Shown here one piece after another: positions 51,377 through 59,515 of a stretch of 64,000 nucleotides of DNA. The notes under the pieces are model-generated. The model ran no database searches and was not told where the DNA came from. It saw only the letters and a program-made list of their open reading frames with translations. Origin of the DNA: Bacteroidales bacterium UBA5515 (GTDB taxonomy: Bacteria; Bacteroidota; Bacteroidia; Bacteroidales; P3); NCBI GenBank assembly GCA_002423895.1, contig DIOL01000012.1:183430-247429 (forward strand). The letters are read 5' to 3'. Position numbers and translations under genes: made by a program. Position 1 is the stretch's first letter. Each line of letters begins with the position of its first letter.

Positions 51377-51733
51377 ATGGCTATAGTAGAGTTAGAAAAC
51401 ATGAGCTTCTATGCTTTTCATGGATGCTTTGAACAAGAACAGATAATTGGAACACATTTTAGGGTTGATTTGGTATTTGAATATAATTCCTCAGTGGCAG
51501 AGGAAAGCGATAGCATACAAGATGCCGTTAACTACTTAAGCGTATATCAAACCATAAAGGAATTATTCGCAACCCCATCGCATTTATTGGAAAGCCTGAC
51601 AAGAAGAATATTAGATACATTAATGCAGGAGTACCCTCAAATGGAATATTGCAAGGTTAAGGTAACAAAACTTAATCCCCCATTGGGAGGAAAGCTCTAT
51701 GGAGTATGTGTAACCTTAGATAAAAAACGTTAG
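51377..51733 (+). CDS. folB: Dihydroneopterin aldolase
   Basis: The 118-residue folate-pathway enzyme converts dihydroneopterin to 6-hydroxymethyl-dihydropterin. It shows VELENMSFYAFHGCFEQEQIIGTHFRVDLVFEY, DAVNYLSVYQTIKELF, HLLESLTRRI and VKVTKLNPPLGGKLYGVCV. The catalytic Glu and Tyr regions are present. It follows pheS by 57 bp and ends tail-to-tail with galE in a shared TTAG. Confidence 0.93.
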   Translation: MAIVELENMSFYAFHGCFEQEQIIGTHFRVDLVFEYNSSVAEESDSIQDAVNYLSVYQTIKELFATPSHLLESLTRRILDTLMQEYPQMEYCKVKVTKLNPPLGGKLYGVCVTLDKKR

Positions 51734-52758
51734 GAAGGGAGTTCATTTTCCCAAAGCCAAGCGCTGTAGGTCATTTGGTCAAGCGTACGTTTAGCAACCC
51801 AACCAAGCTCTTCTTTAGCCAAAGTTGTGTCAGCCCAAATCTGAATTACATCACCATCACGTCTTGGTCCAATAACATAAGGGAGCTTTTCACCGGTTGT
51901 TCTCTCAAAGCTTTTGATAACATCCAGAACTGAAAAACCATTTCCCGTACCTATATTGAAATGTTCCAAAGCCTGCCTATTCTTACCCTCAAACATACGG
52001 TCAAGAGATACCACATGAGCTTCAGCAAGGTCCATTACATGAATATAATCCCTAATGCAAGTGCCGTCAGGTGTAGGGTAATCATTTCCAAATACTGTTA
52101 GCTCTTTACGTTTCCCTATTGCAGTTTGAGTAATGAAAGGCATAAGGTTATTAGGTACACCGTTAGGCAATTCACCTATCTTTGCACTTTCGTGAGCCCC
52201 AATTGGATTGAAATATCTTAAGGCAATGGCATTAATTGGCTTTACCTGAGTGGTAAAATGTAGAATGTCCTCAGCCATTTGCTTAGTGTTTCCATAAGGA
52301 GATTGAGCAAACTTGGTAGGAGTGGTTTCCTTAATGGGAAGGGAGTCAGGCTCACCATAAACAGTGCAAGAGGAAGAATGAACAATATGCTTTACGCCAT
52401 ACTTATCCATACAATCAAGCATATTTAATAGAATGCCAATATTGTTTTTGTAATACTCAATGGGTTTAAGGCAACTTTCACCAACAGCCTTGTAAGCCGC
52501 AAAGTTAATAATCCCTTCTATATCATTGTTAGCCTTAAACAGAGCATCACATTCCTCCATTTTGCTAAGGTCAGCCTTAATGAAATCGGGCTTAATCCCC
52601 GTTATGCTTTCAATTCTTTGGATTGAATCGATGGTAGAGTTCGATAGGTTGTCAGCAATCAAAACTCTGTATCCTTTTTCCTGAAGGGCAACTGTTGTGT
52701 GAGTGCCTATAAAGCCAGTCCCACCTGTTACCAATATCTTTTTATTACTATTTGCCAT
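51730..52758 (-). CDS. galE: UDP-glucose 4-epimerase
   Basis: The 342-residue extended short-chain dehydrogenase interconverts UDP-Glc and UDP-Gal for surface glycans. It shows TGGTGFIGTHTTVAL (NAD), SSSCTVYGEPD, the catalytic Tyr and Lys in SPYGNTKQMAEDIL, RYFNPIGAHESAKIGE and the C-terminal WADTTLAKEELGW. Its start overlaps the aminotransferase stop by 11 bp, so the two are one operon. Confidence 0.96.
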   Translation of the reverse strand: MANSNKKILVTGGTGFIGTHTTVALQEKGYRVLIADNLSNSTIDSIQRIESITGIKPDFIKADLSKMEECDALFKANNDIEGIINFAAYKAVGESCLKPIEYYKNNIGILLNMLDCMDKYGVKHIVHSSSCTVYGEPDSLPIKETTPTKFAQSPYGNTKQMAEDILHFTTQVKPINAIALRYFNPIGAHESAKIGELPNGVPNNLMPFITQTAIGKRKELTVFGNDYPTPDGTCIRDYIHVMDLAEAHVVSLDRMFEGKNRQALEHFNIGTGNGFSVLDVIKSFERTTGEKLPYVIGPRRDGDVIQIWADTTLAKEELGWVAKRTLDQMTYSAWLWENELPS

Positions 52759-53890
52759 AAAAACTCATGACTTTACTGATTATAAACGCAATTGTGCTAA
52801 GGTCAAGCTCTGTGTGCATTGGAAGAGAAAGAACTTCATCACAAAGTTTCTCCGCAACACTCATATCCCCACTCTGATGAGCAATCTGAAGGAAAGCCTC
52901 TTGTTTGTGAAGTGGTATTGGATAATAAACCATTGCTGGTATACCATGCTTAGCCAAAAACTCCTTTAATTCATCCCTCTTCCCATCCAAAACCTTCAAC
53001 GTGTATTGATGATAAACGTGAGTTGAAAAGGTAGATTCCTTAGGCGTAATGATTCCAGGTATATCCTTAAAAGCATAGGAGTATCTCTGGGCAGCTTCAT
53101 ACCTTAGCTTATTGAAAGTATTCAAATACTTAAGTTTCACATCCAAAATTGCAGCTTGAAGAGTGTCCAAACGAGAATTTACACCCAAAACCTCATGATG
53201 ATATTTTACTGTTGAACCGTGATTGCATATCATCTTAAGTCTTTTAGCCAAAGTCTCATCGTTGGTAAACACCGCTCCACCATCACCATAGCAACCCAAA
53301 TTCTTGGAAGGGAAGAATGAAGTGCAGCCAATGTGCCCTATAGTACCAAGCTTCTGCCTCTTACCACTGTCAAACACATAATCAGCACCAAGAGCCTGAG
53401 CATTATCTTCAACAACATAAAGGTCATATTTCTTAGCCAAAAGCATAATTTCTTCCATCTGAGAGGCTTGCCCAAAGAGATGAACAGGAATAATAGCTTT
53501 CGTATTTACAGTAATGGCTTTCTCAATGTTCTTGGCAGTAACGTTAAAGTTGTCGTAATCAACATCCACCATAACAGGACGCAATCCCAAGAGTCCAATA
53601 ACCTCTGCCGAAGCAATAAAAGTAAATGAAGGAACAATAACCTCATCCCCCGTCTTAAGATTTAAAGCCATAAGAGCAACTTGCAAAGCATCCGTCCCAT
53701 TGGCACAAGGCACCACGTAATTAACTCCCAAATAAGTCTTTAGATTTTCAGAAAAAGTCTCAACATGCTTGCCATTAATAAAAGCAGTGTTTTCAATAAC
53801 CTCATTAATAGCAGAGTCAATCTCGGTTTTAATCCTCAAATACTGACTCTTCAAATCCACCATTTCAATTTTCTTCATCTTCTTTTCCAT
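52748..53890 (-). CDS. DegT/DnrJ/EryC1 family sugar aminotransferase
   Basis: The PLP-dependent enzyme has about 380 residues. It shows VVPCANGTDALQVALMAL, VDVDYDNFNVTAKNIEKAI, VVEDNAQALGADY, the PLP lysine in SFFPSKNLGCYGDGGAVF and a histidine/arginine-rich C-terminus. It adds an amino group to a nucleotide keto-sugar, as in WecE-like or polysaccharide biosynthesis. Candidate starts are 53890 and 53878; the frame from 53917 overlaps the promoter. It is followed by galE. Confidence 0.92.
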   Translation of the reverse strand: MEKKMKKIEMVDLKSQYLRIKTEIDSAINEVIENTAFINGKHVETFSENLKTYLGVNYVVPCANGTDALQVALMALNLKTGDEVIVPSFTFIASAEVIGLLGLRPVMVDVDYDNFNVTAKNIEKAITVNTKAIIPVHLFGQASQMEEIMLLAKKYDLYVVEDNAQALGADYVFDSGKRQKLGTIGHIGCTSFFPSKNLGCYGDGGAVFTNDETLAKRLKMICNHGSTVKYHHEVLGVNSRLDTLQAAILDVKLKYLNTFNKLRYEAAQRYSYAFKDIPGIITPKESTFSTHVYHQYTLKVLDGKRDELKEFLAKHGIPAMVYYPIPLHKQEAFLQIAHQSGDMSVAEKLCDEVLSLPMHTELDLSTIAFIISKVMSFYGK

Positions 53891-53903
53891 AATTTTAGAT
53901 GTG

Positions 53904-53911
53904 CAAAGATA
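53904..53911 (-). promoter_or_regulatory. -7 promoter box for the aminotransferase/galE operon
   Basis: Minus-strand TATCTTTG lies 14 bp before ATG 53890. Confidence 0.55.
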
Positions 53912-53974
53912 AAACAAAAACTCTTTCCGACAAAAATCAGAAAGAGTTTTAGGATAATTAATTTGAGTTTCCTT

Positions 53975-54412
53975 TTAAGGAGTTACTGGGTCAGTGCTAA
54001 CAGTCTTTTCCTGATGACCCTTAGGGGTAACATCCACAAACATAAACTGATTGTTCTCCTTTTTGTAGGTTTTCTGAACGTCTTTTGAAGGAATGTAACG
54101 AATGTTTACCTTTTCTACATTGTCAACAGATAGTTCTTCCAAAGTGTTGGCAGCAGTAACCTTGAGTTGAATTTGGAATATACCAATCTCAGTCTCAACA
54201 CTCCTACCATTTTGTGCACTCTTCCCAAGAATAATCTTAAGGTTCTTGAAAACATTGGAAACATCACCTGGAGAAAGGGAAGACAAATCAGCAATTTCCC
54301 TTTCCAACTCGTCCTTAGTCATATTTGGCTGACGAACAAGTGCAGGGAAATACTTCATACCTGGATTTGCACCGGTGGTAATCTTCTTAATAATTTGTGT
54401 AAGCCACAGCAT
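53975..54412 (-). CDS. HU-HIG type DNA-binding protein
   Basis: The 145-residue protein has a Bacteroidota histone-like fold. It reads KYFPALVRQPNMTKDELEREIADLSSLSPGDVSNVFKNL, then GRSVETEIGIFQIQL and VEKVNIRYIPSKDVQK, the last being a DNA-arm-like region. A short Pro/Thr tail follows. It probably binds DNA as a dimer, as HU does. It is transcribed from a promoter next to a long set of palindromic word repeats, and might bind them, though this is only a guess from position. Confidence 0.82.
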   Translation of the reverse strand: MLWLTQIIKKITTGANPGMKYFPALVRQPNMTKDELEREIADLSSLSPGDVSNVFKNLKIILGKSAQNGRSVETEIGIFQIQLKVTAANTLEELSVDNVEKVNIRYIPSKDVQKTYKKENNQFMFVDVTPKGHQEKTVSTDPVTP

Positions 54413-54473
54413 AATTCAATAGTATTGGTTAATAAAATAGTTATTTAGTGTTTATTAGTAATAAAGCACACTG

Positions 54474-54481
54474 CAAAAGTA
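54474..54481 (-). promoter_or_regulatory. -7 promoter box for the HU-HIG gene
   Basis: Minus-strand TACTTTTG lies 62 bp before the start at 54412, and the repeat arrays begin about 70 bp further upstream. Confidence 0.5.
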
Positions 54482-54547
54482 TAGTAATAAAATTTAAAAA
54501 CAAAATTATTTTGCAAGAATTTACAAAAAAAGTGTTTAATGGTCATA

Positions 54548-54690
54548 AGGAGCTTAGGGAGCTTAGGGAGTTTAAGTACTTTAATAAGATTAAGGAACTT
54601 AAAGACTTTAGGGAGCTTAAGGAGTTTAAGGAAAAGGAGGTAAATTGTTCCTAAAGCCCTTAAAGACCCTAAGCTCCTTAGTCTCCCTAA
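54548..54690 (+). repeat. 9 bp tandem repeat with an inverted second block
   Basis: Nine units near RGGARCTTA run in a strict 9 bp rhythm (CTTA/TTTA words at 54553, 54562, 54571, 54580, 54589, 54598, 54607, 54616 and 54625). A second block (54652-54690) repeats the complementary words (TAAAG, TAAGC, TTAGT) with the same 9 bp step, so the two can pair into a long imperfect hairpin. Confidence 0.85.
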
Positions 54691-54694
54691 AATT

Positions 54695-54988
54695 AGACTT
54701 AGTCTGAGCAAAATTAGACTTAGTCTCGTTGTTTTTAGACTTAGTCTCGTTGTTTTTTAACTTAGTCTAAAAACGCTCAAATTCCGTTAAAAAACGCTCA
54801 GACTAAGTTAGAAAAAACTCCCCCTTAGACCTATGATAAGTAGATAGTATATAATGATTTACAGACTTCATAAGCAAATAGAAAACCTGAGAAAGACTCC
54901 AAAAACATCACTTTAACTAAGTCAAATGCGTTTTTTAACTTAGTCTAAATAAAATTAGACTGAGTTAAAATTAAATTAGACTAAGTCA
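54695..54988. repeat. 21 bp-phased AGACTWAGTCT array in two blocks
   Basis: The word's centre lies at 54700, 54721, 54742, 54763 and 54805 (21 bp steps, one degenerate unit skipped). A second block has centres at 54919, 54941, 54962 and 54983 (22, 21 and 21 bp). Some units are half-degenerate (AACTAAGTC, AGACTGAGTT). Spacers such as CGTTGTTTTT are repeated. Confidence 0.88.
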
Positions 54989-55046
54989 AGAATTAATCTC
55001 CTCACTTTTTATCCTCAACTTTTCACTTTTCACTTTACCCTTTTCA

Positions 55047-55661
55047 CTAATAAGGTATTGGCAAAAACTTATATCCTTTGGCTGAGAAATAGAAAAGGGT
55101 GTTTCGAAGGGCGTAAAGGGTGTTTCGTTTTGATTTAATTGAGTCGTGAAACAGGATAATGTCGTTGTTGGTTACGGAGTTACGGACATTTCGCCATACT
55201 CTTTGCTTTGTCAGCATTTTATTGTAATCGTAGCTTAACACGCTCCAGAGAATAATACGGTAGGACTTCTTCAAATGATAGTGCTGCTTAGGGGTAATGC
55301 GTCCGTAGGGAGGGCGAAAAAGGTTAGACTTAATCAGATTGTTTGCCCTTTCTATGTCGCTATAATATTCCTCATCGTTGGTGTTCCAGCCCTTAATGTG
55401 ATGATAGGTATGGTTACCCACGCTATGACCACGCTTGAGGATTTCATCAAAAATCTCAGGATGCTTCTCAACATTCTCACCCACGCAAAAGAAAGTCGCC
55501 TTTGCATCATACTCATCCAAAAGCTCCAAAACCTCAGGCGTAACCTCCGCAACGGGACCATCATCAAAAGTTATATATAAGTTCTTCCCTTTCCCCTCAA
55601 GGCTAAACTCACATTGTTTAAAGAACGAAAACTGCAAAAGAGGGTGTATCTTAGTTAGCAT
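55047..55661 (-). CDS. Polysaccharide deacetylase family protein
   Basis: The 204-residue NodB-homology enzyme removes acetyl groups from N-acetylated sugars, probably peptidoglycan or a surface glycan. It shows YITFDDGPVAEVTPEVLELL (TFDDGP metal motif), ATFFCVGENVEKHPEI, RGHSVGNHTYHH (H-x3-H) and the C-terminal IILFHDS. No signal peptide is seen, only a short hydrophobic start. It begins inside the end of recX (11 bp overlap). Confidence 0.88.
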   Translation of the reverse strand: MLTKIHPLLQFSFFKQCEFSLEGKGKNLYITFDDGPVAEVTPEVLELLDEYDAKATFFCVGENVEKHPEIFDEILKRGHSVGNHTYHHIKGWNTNDEEYYSDIERANNLIKSNLFRPPYGRITPKQHYHLKKSYRIILWSVLSYDYNKMLTKQRVWRNVRNSVTNNDIILFHDSIKSKRNTLYALRNTLFYFSAKGYKFLPIPY

Positions 55662-56115
55662 AGACTTTGTTTATTTGTTCGTATTCGAAGCCTTTTGACA
55701 ACAGGAAGGCAGTAGTTTTTTGTTTAATGGAGATTGGATTTTCTCCCTTAAGGCTTTCCTGTTTTTTGGTGGCGAGCTTTAGGCATAGGGCTTCATATTC
55801 TTCTTCTGAAATCTCCTCCAAGCCCTTTTGGATATTCCTTTCAGAAACTCCCATTTGGTTTAAATGATGTCGGATTTTCACTCTTCCCCACTGGTTTTGG
55901 TTAAACTTACTTTTGGAGTAAAGCTTAGCATAACGCTCCTCATTCACATAATTTTGAGAGATAAGCTCCGATAAAACAGACTCCGCCTCCTCATAGTTTA
56001 GTCCCCACTCCTTGAGTTTAAGCGAAACCTCCTTTTGATTATGCTCAGCCTTAGAGCAATAAACCTTTGCCCTGTCAAGAGCTTGCGAAGTAGTATAAAC
56101 CTTATGTTTTGTCAT
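55651..56115 (-). CDS. recX: RecX family regulatory protein
   Basis: The 154-residue protein is built of three helical repeats and binds and limits RecA filaments. It shows ALDRAKVYCSKAEHNQKEVSLKLKEWG, SQNYVNEERYAKLYSKSKFNQNQWGRVKIRHHLNQMG and the C-terminal KTTAFLLSKGFEYEQINKVY. No recA lies in view. It shares a transcript with the deacetylase. Confidence 0.9.
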   Translation of the reverse strand: MTKHKVYTTSQALDRAKVYCSKAEHNQKEVSLKLKEWGLNYEEAESVLSELISQNYVNEERYAKLYSKSKFNQNQWGRVKIRHHLNQMGVSERNIQKGLEEISEEEYEALCLKLATKKQESLKGENPISIKQKTTAFLLSKGFEYEQINKVYAN

Positions 56116-56127
56116 TTAATCATGAAA

Positions 56128-56143
56128 TAGATTTGCAAATCTA
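56128..56143. promoter_or_regulatory. Divergent -7 boxes in a perfect 16 bp palindrome
   Basis: TAGATTTGCAAATCTA is its own reverse complement and contains a TAnnTTTG box on each strand (56128-56135 plus, 56136-56143 minus). The minus box lies 20 bp before recX. The plus box is followed by a second plus box at 56155. Confidence 0.6.
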
Positions 56144-56154
56144 CGAAATTAGAG

Positions 56155-56162
56155 TATTTTTG
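56155..56162 (+). promoter_or_regulatory. -7 promoter box for the serpin-like gene
   Basis: TATTTTTG lies 26 bp before the start at 56189. Confidence 0.55.
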
Positions 56163-56188
56163 CAGGGAAATCCATTAAAATATTTTTA

Positions 56189-57208
56189 ATGAAAAGGAGA
56201 ATATACATTCTTACCATCCTTTTTCTCACAGCCTTACTCCCTTTTTCGTGCAACAAAAGCACCAAGGAGCAAGACTTTGGCGTATCTATTTCAGCCCCCA
56301 AGCTAATAGGCACCCCTGCCGAAAAATTTACCCCAGAAGAACTCCAAACACTCAGAATCTCCAACTCTCTAAGTTTTCTCTTTCTCAATCAAATATATAA
56401 CTCCACCGACTCACTCTTTCCCTTCTCTTTTTCAACCTTGGGCGTACTCTCCTATATATATAATGTATCCGACACAAACTACCTCAACGTCTTTTCACAA
56501 AATTTCTCCATCTCCGACAGCCAAGCCCTAATCCAAAACATCACAAACACCCTTTCCGTAATCTCAGAAATAGACTCCACAATAAAAAAGTCCACCACCT
56601 TTTCCTTAGACAAAACCTCACAAATTCCAACCCTAACCCAAGAATTGCAAATCCCCATCCCCTATGAAGGAATGCTTAAGTCCAAACAACTCCCCTTTAC
56701 TCTAAATGACTCCACACAAAGGAAAATGACCTTCTACCAAATTGCTGGCACCTTCGGACTAAGTCAAAATGAAACCGCCCTTTGTTTGGATATTCCCTTA
56801 GGCAACGGCAATTACTCCCTCCTAATCATAGAGCCAAAGGACTGGGATATAAAAACCTTTGCAAGCAATTTCACCGAAACCAAATACATGGAAATTATAG
56901 AATCCCTCACCTTCCAAAACCTCAAAGTGAGCCTACCCGAACTTTCCTTAGCTTCCAGCTTTTCCCTGCCTCTTCCCAGCATATCAGGACAAACTCCACA
57001 ATCAGTCAAATCCCTTTTCCTAACCTCCAAACTCACCCTCCAAAAACCCACACGGGCATCCTTTGCTGTGGAGAAAACCGATATTGACACCAAACTCCAA
57101 GCAAATTCCAAAACAGAGCACCACCACATAAACAAACCCTTCCTCTATATCCTCAGAGGCAAGAGCTCCAATTCCATCCTCCTTTTGGGCATTTTCACAG
57201 GGCGTTAA
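56189..57208 (+). CDS. Serpin-like lipoprotein (divergent)
   Basis: The 339-residue protein has a signal peptide with lipobox (LPFSCNKS). Its body matches the serpin order: SNSLSFLFLNQIYN, PFSFSTLGVLSYIY, LKVSLPELSLASSFSLP and a C-terminal HHINKPFLYILRGKSSNSIL ending in LLGIFTGR, like the serpin RPFLF...GR end. It is shorter than most serpins (about 370-400). Serpins trap serine or cysteine peptidases. It has an unusual C-rich, G-poor coding strand, unlike its neighbours. Assignment rests on motif resemblance. Confidence 0.65.
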   Translation: MKRRIYILTILFLTALLPFSCNKSTKEQDFGVSISAPKLIGTPAEKFTPEELQTLRISNSLSFLFLNQIYNSTDSLFPFSFSTLGVLSYIYNVSDTNYLNVFSQNFSISDSQALIQNITNTLSVISEIDSTIKKSTTFSLDKTSQIPTLTQELQIPIPYEGMLKSKQLPFTLNDSTQRKMTFYQIAGTFGLSQNETALCLDIPLGNGNYSLLIIEPKDWDIKTFASNFTETKYMEIIESLTFQNLKVSLPELSLASSFSLPLPSISGQTPQSVKSLFLTSKLTLQKPTRASFAVEKTDIDTKLQANSKTEHHHINKPFLYILRGKSSNSILLLGIFTGR

Positions 57209-57293
57209 ATTCCCATTTTAAGCCCTTTACTTTTAAGCAAACTTTTTTTCCATATTTTCAGACCTTTTTCTTTGCTACTAAGAATCAATTTTA

Positions 57294-57301
57294 TATCTTT
57301 G
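57294..57301 (+). promoter_or_regulatory. Full -33/-7 promoter for the EF-G2-like gene
   Basis: TATCTTTG with TTTG at 57271-57274 gives the exact TTTG-N19-TAnnTTTG Bacteroidota layout, 60 bp before the start. Confidence 0.75.
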
Positions 57302-57361
57302 CCTCCTTCTAATATGAAAAAATTATACTAATATATTAATGTTTAACTTTATAAAAACGAG

Positions 57362-59500
57362 ATGAAAGTATATCAAACATCAGAGATTAAGAACATAGCC
57401 TTGGTTGGAGGGGCTAAAAGCGGCAAGACAACCCTTGCCGAAGCAATTGCCTTTGAAGCAGGCATAATCAACCGCCGTGGAAGTGTAGAAGAAAAGAACA
57501 CCATTTCCGATTACAGGGACATTGAAATAGACCGTAGGAACTCTGTTGTTGCTACAGCTCTGTTTGCAGAATATAACACTAAGAAAATAAACATTTTAGA
57601 CGTACCTGGTTATTCTGACTTTCAAGGGGAATTAGTTGCGGCTTTGAATGTTGTTGAAACAGCGGTGGTTGTTATCAATTCACAGATAGGAATTGAAGTA
57701 GGAACAGAACTTGCTTTCAAGCACACAGACAAACTTCATATTCCAATTATGTTTGCCATGAATCAGCTTGACACTGAAAAAGCAGCCTTTGATGAAAAGA
57801 TTAAAGAGATGAAGGATTTCTTTGGTGAAAAGATAACTATTATTCAATATCCGGTGAATGCTGGTGTTGGCTTTGACTCCTTTGTTGATTTAGTTACCAA
57901 GAAAATGTACAAATACCCAAAAGGAGGAGGAAAACCCGAAGTTACAGAAATACCAGAGAGCGAAAAAGCAAAAGCAGACCAACTCTACCTAACCTTAGTT
58001 GAAAACGCAGCAGCAGGAGCCGACGATTTAATGGAAAAATACTTCGACCAAGGAGATTTAACCATAGAAGAAGTAAGAAGAGGCTTAAAATTAGGATTAG
58101 CATCAAGAAGTGTATTTCCAGTACTTTGCTGCTCAGCAAAAGAAAACATGGGAGTAGGAAGAATGCTCGAATTCATATCAAACAATGTTCCAAGTCCAAA
58201 TGAAGCAGTTGCCATCAAAACACTAACAAACGGAGAAAAAGTATCCTACGACTCCACCAAACCAACCACACTCTTTGTTTTCAAAACCTCCAACGAACAA
58301 CACTTGGGAGAAATTGCCTTTATGAAAGTAATGGCAGGCGAAATAATAGAAGGAATGGACGTTCTAAATTCAAAGAACCAAAACAAAGAAAGAATATCTC
58401 AAGTTTACGCAAACTCAGGAAAGACCAGAACAAAATTAGACAAAGCCGTAGCAGGAGACATCATAAGCACAATAAAACTAAAAGACGCCAAAACAAACAC
58501 AACCCTTAACTCAGCAAAAAATGCTTCCGACACAGTATCACCAATCGAATTCCCACTACCAATATACACCACTGCAGTAAAAGCACACGAAAACACCGAT
58601 GACGAAAAGGTAGGAGCATTAATAAATGAGTTTTGCCAACATGACCGTTCCATGAGAGTAGAACTTTCAAGAGAACTAAAACAAACCATAATCAAAGGAA
58701 TGGGAGAGTTGCATATAAACACCTTAAAGTGGTATTTTGACAACCAACACAAAATAGCAATAGAATTCCTAGCACCTAAAATCCCATATCGCGAAACCAT
58801 AACAAAAAGTGCAGAAGCCTCCTACCGCCATAAGAAACAATCAGGTGGAGCAGGACAATTCGGAGAAGTATATATGTTAATCGAACCTTACTTTGACGGA
58901 ATGTCCAACCAAACAAAATATCCAGTAAGAGGAACAGAAACACACGAACTCCCATGGGGAGGAAAGTTAGTCTTCAATAACTGTATCGTAGGAGGAGCAA
59001 TCGATGCTCGTTTTATGCCAGCCATCCTTAAAGGAATAATGGAAAAGATTGAAGAAGGACCACTAACAGGTTCTTATGCAAGAGATATAGTTGTTAACGT
59101 ATTTGATGGAAAGATGCACCCAGTTGACTCCAACGAAATGGCATTTAAGTTAGCAGGTAGAAACGCATTTAGAGAAGCCTTCAAAAATGCAGGACCAAAA
59201 ATCCTTGAACCGATATACGACATGGAAGTAGAAGTACCTGGCGATATGATGGGAGGAGTTATGACCGACCTACAAGGAAGAAGAGCAATAGTAATGGGAA
59301 TGGACTCTGAAGGAAGAAATCAAATCATCAAAGCACAAGTTCCCCTTGCTGAAATGTATCGCTACTCAACCTCATTATCATCACTAACCTCTGGAAGAGG
59401 ATGCTATTCAATGAAATATAAAGAATATCAACAAGTACCAACAGATGTTCAAAATGCATTGTTGAAAGCATACGAAGAAGCAACAAAAGACGAAGAATAG
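57362..59500 (+). CDS. EF-G paralogue lacking catalytic His (EF-G2-like)
   Basis: The 712-residue protein has all EF-G domains: a G domain (1-260), domain II, domain III and the C-terminal domains IV/V with GGAGQFGEVYMLIEP and GDMMGGVMTDLQGRRA. The GTPase motifs have changed. P-loop GGAKSGKT (16-23) is kept. Switch I lacks RGITI and reads DRRNSVVATA. Switch II is DVPGYSDF with Tyr84 where EF-G has the catalytic His. NKxD is NQLD (134-137). This matches the Bacteroides thetaiotaomicron EF-G2 described as translocating without GTP hydrolysis. It is probably not the main EF-G. Confidence 0.88.
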   Translation: MKVYQTSEIKNIALVGGAKSGKTTLAEAIAFEAGIINRRGSVEEKNTISDYRDIEIDRRNSVVATALFAEYNTKKINILDVPGYSDFQGELVAALNVVETAVVVINSQIGIEVGTELAFKHTDKLHIPIMFAMNQLDTEKAAFDEKIKEMKDFFGEKITIIQYPVNAGVGFDSFVDLVTKKMYKYPKGGGKPEVTEIPESEKAKADQLYLTLVENAAAGADDLMEKYFDQGDLTIEEVRRGLKLGLASRSVFPVLCCSAKENMGVGRMLEFISNNVPSPNEAVAIKTLTNGEKVSYDSTKPTTLFVFKTSNEQHLGEIAFMKVMAGEIIEGMDVLNSKNQNKERISQVYANSGKTRTKLDKAVAGDIISTIKLKDAKTNTTLNSAKNASDTVSPIEFPLPIYTTAVKAHENTDDEKVGALINEFCQHDRSMRVELSRELKQTIIKGMGELHINTLKWYFDNQHKIAIEFLAPKIPYRETITKSAEASYRHKKQSGGAGQFGEVYMLIEPYFDGMSNQTKYPVRGTETHELPWGGKLVFNNCIVGGAIDARFMPAILKGIMEKIEEGPLTGSYARDIVVNVFDGKMHPVDSNEMAFKLAGRNAFREAFKNAGPKILEPIYDMEVEVPGDMMGGVMTDLQGRRAIVMGMDSEGRNQIIKAQVPLAEMYRYSTSLSSLTSGRGCYSMKYKEYQQVPTDVQNALLKAYEEATKDEE

Positions 59501-59515
59501 TAATAATTGCTTTCT

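Larger units (their letters stand above)
54413..55046. other. 634 bp non-coding region filled with short-word repeats
   Basis: The only reading frames (for example 54448-54654 on the plus strand) are produced by the 9 bp repeat and code for a 3-residue tandem, so they are not accepted as genes. The stretch 54810-54913 between the two AGACTWAGTCT blocks shows no clear repeat. Confidence 0.75.

Noticed and set aside
54448..54654. Small coding gene (68 residues, repetitive)
   Set aside because: The frame is kept open by the 9 bp repeat and codes a 3-residue tandem; the minus-strand frame over the same repeat is equally open.
57362..59500. Canonical elongation factor G (fusA)
   Set aside because: The switch II His is Tyr, NKxD is NQLD and no rpsL/rpsG/tuf genes adjoin it.
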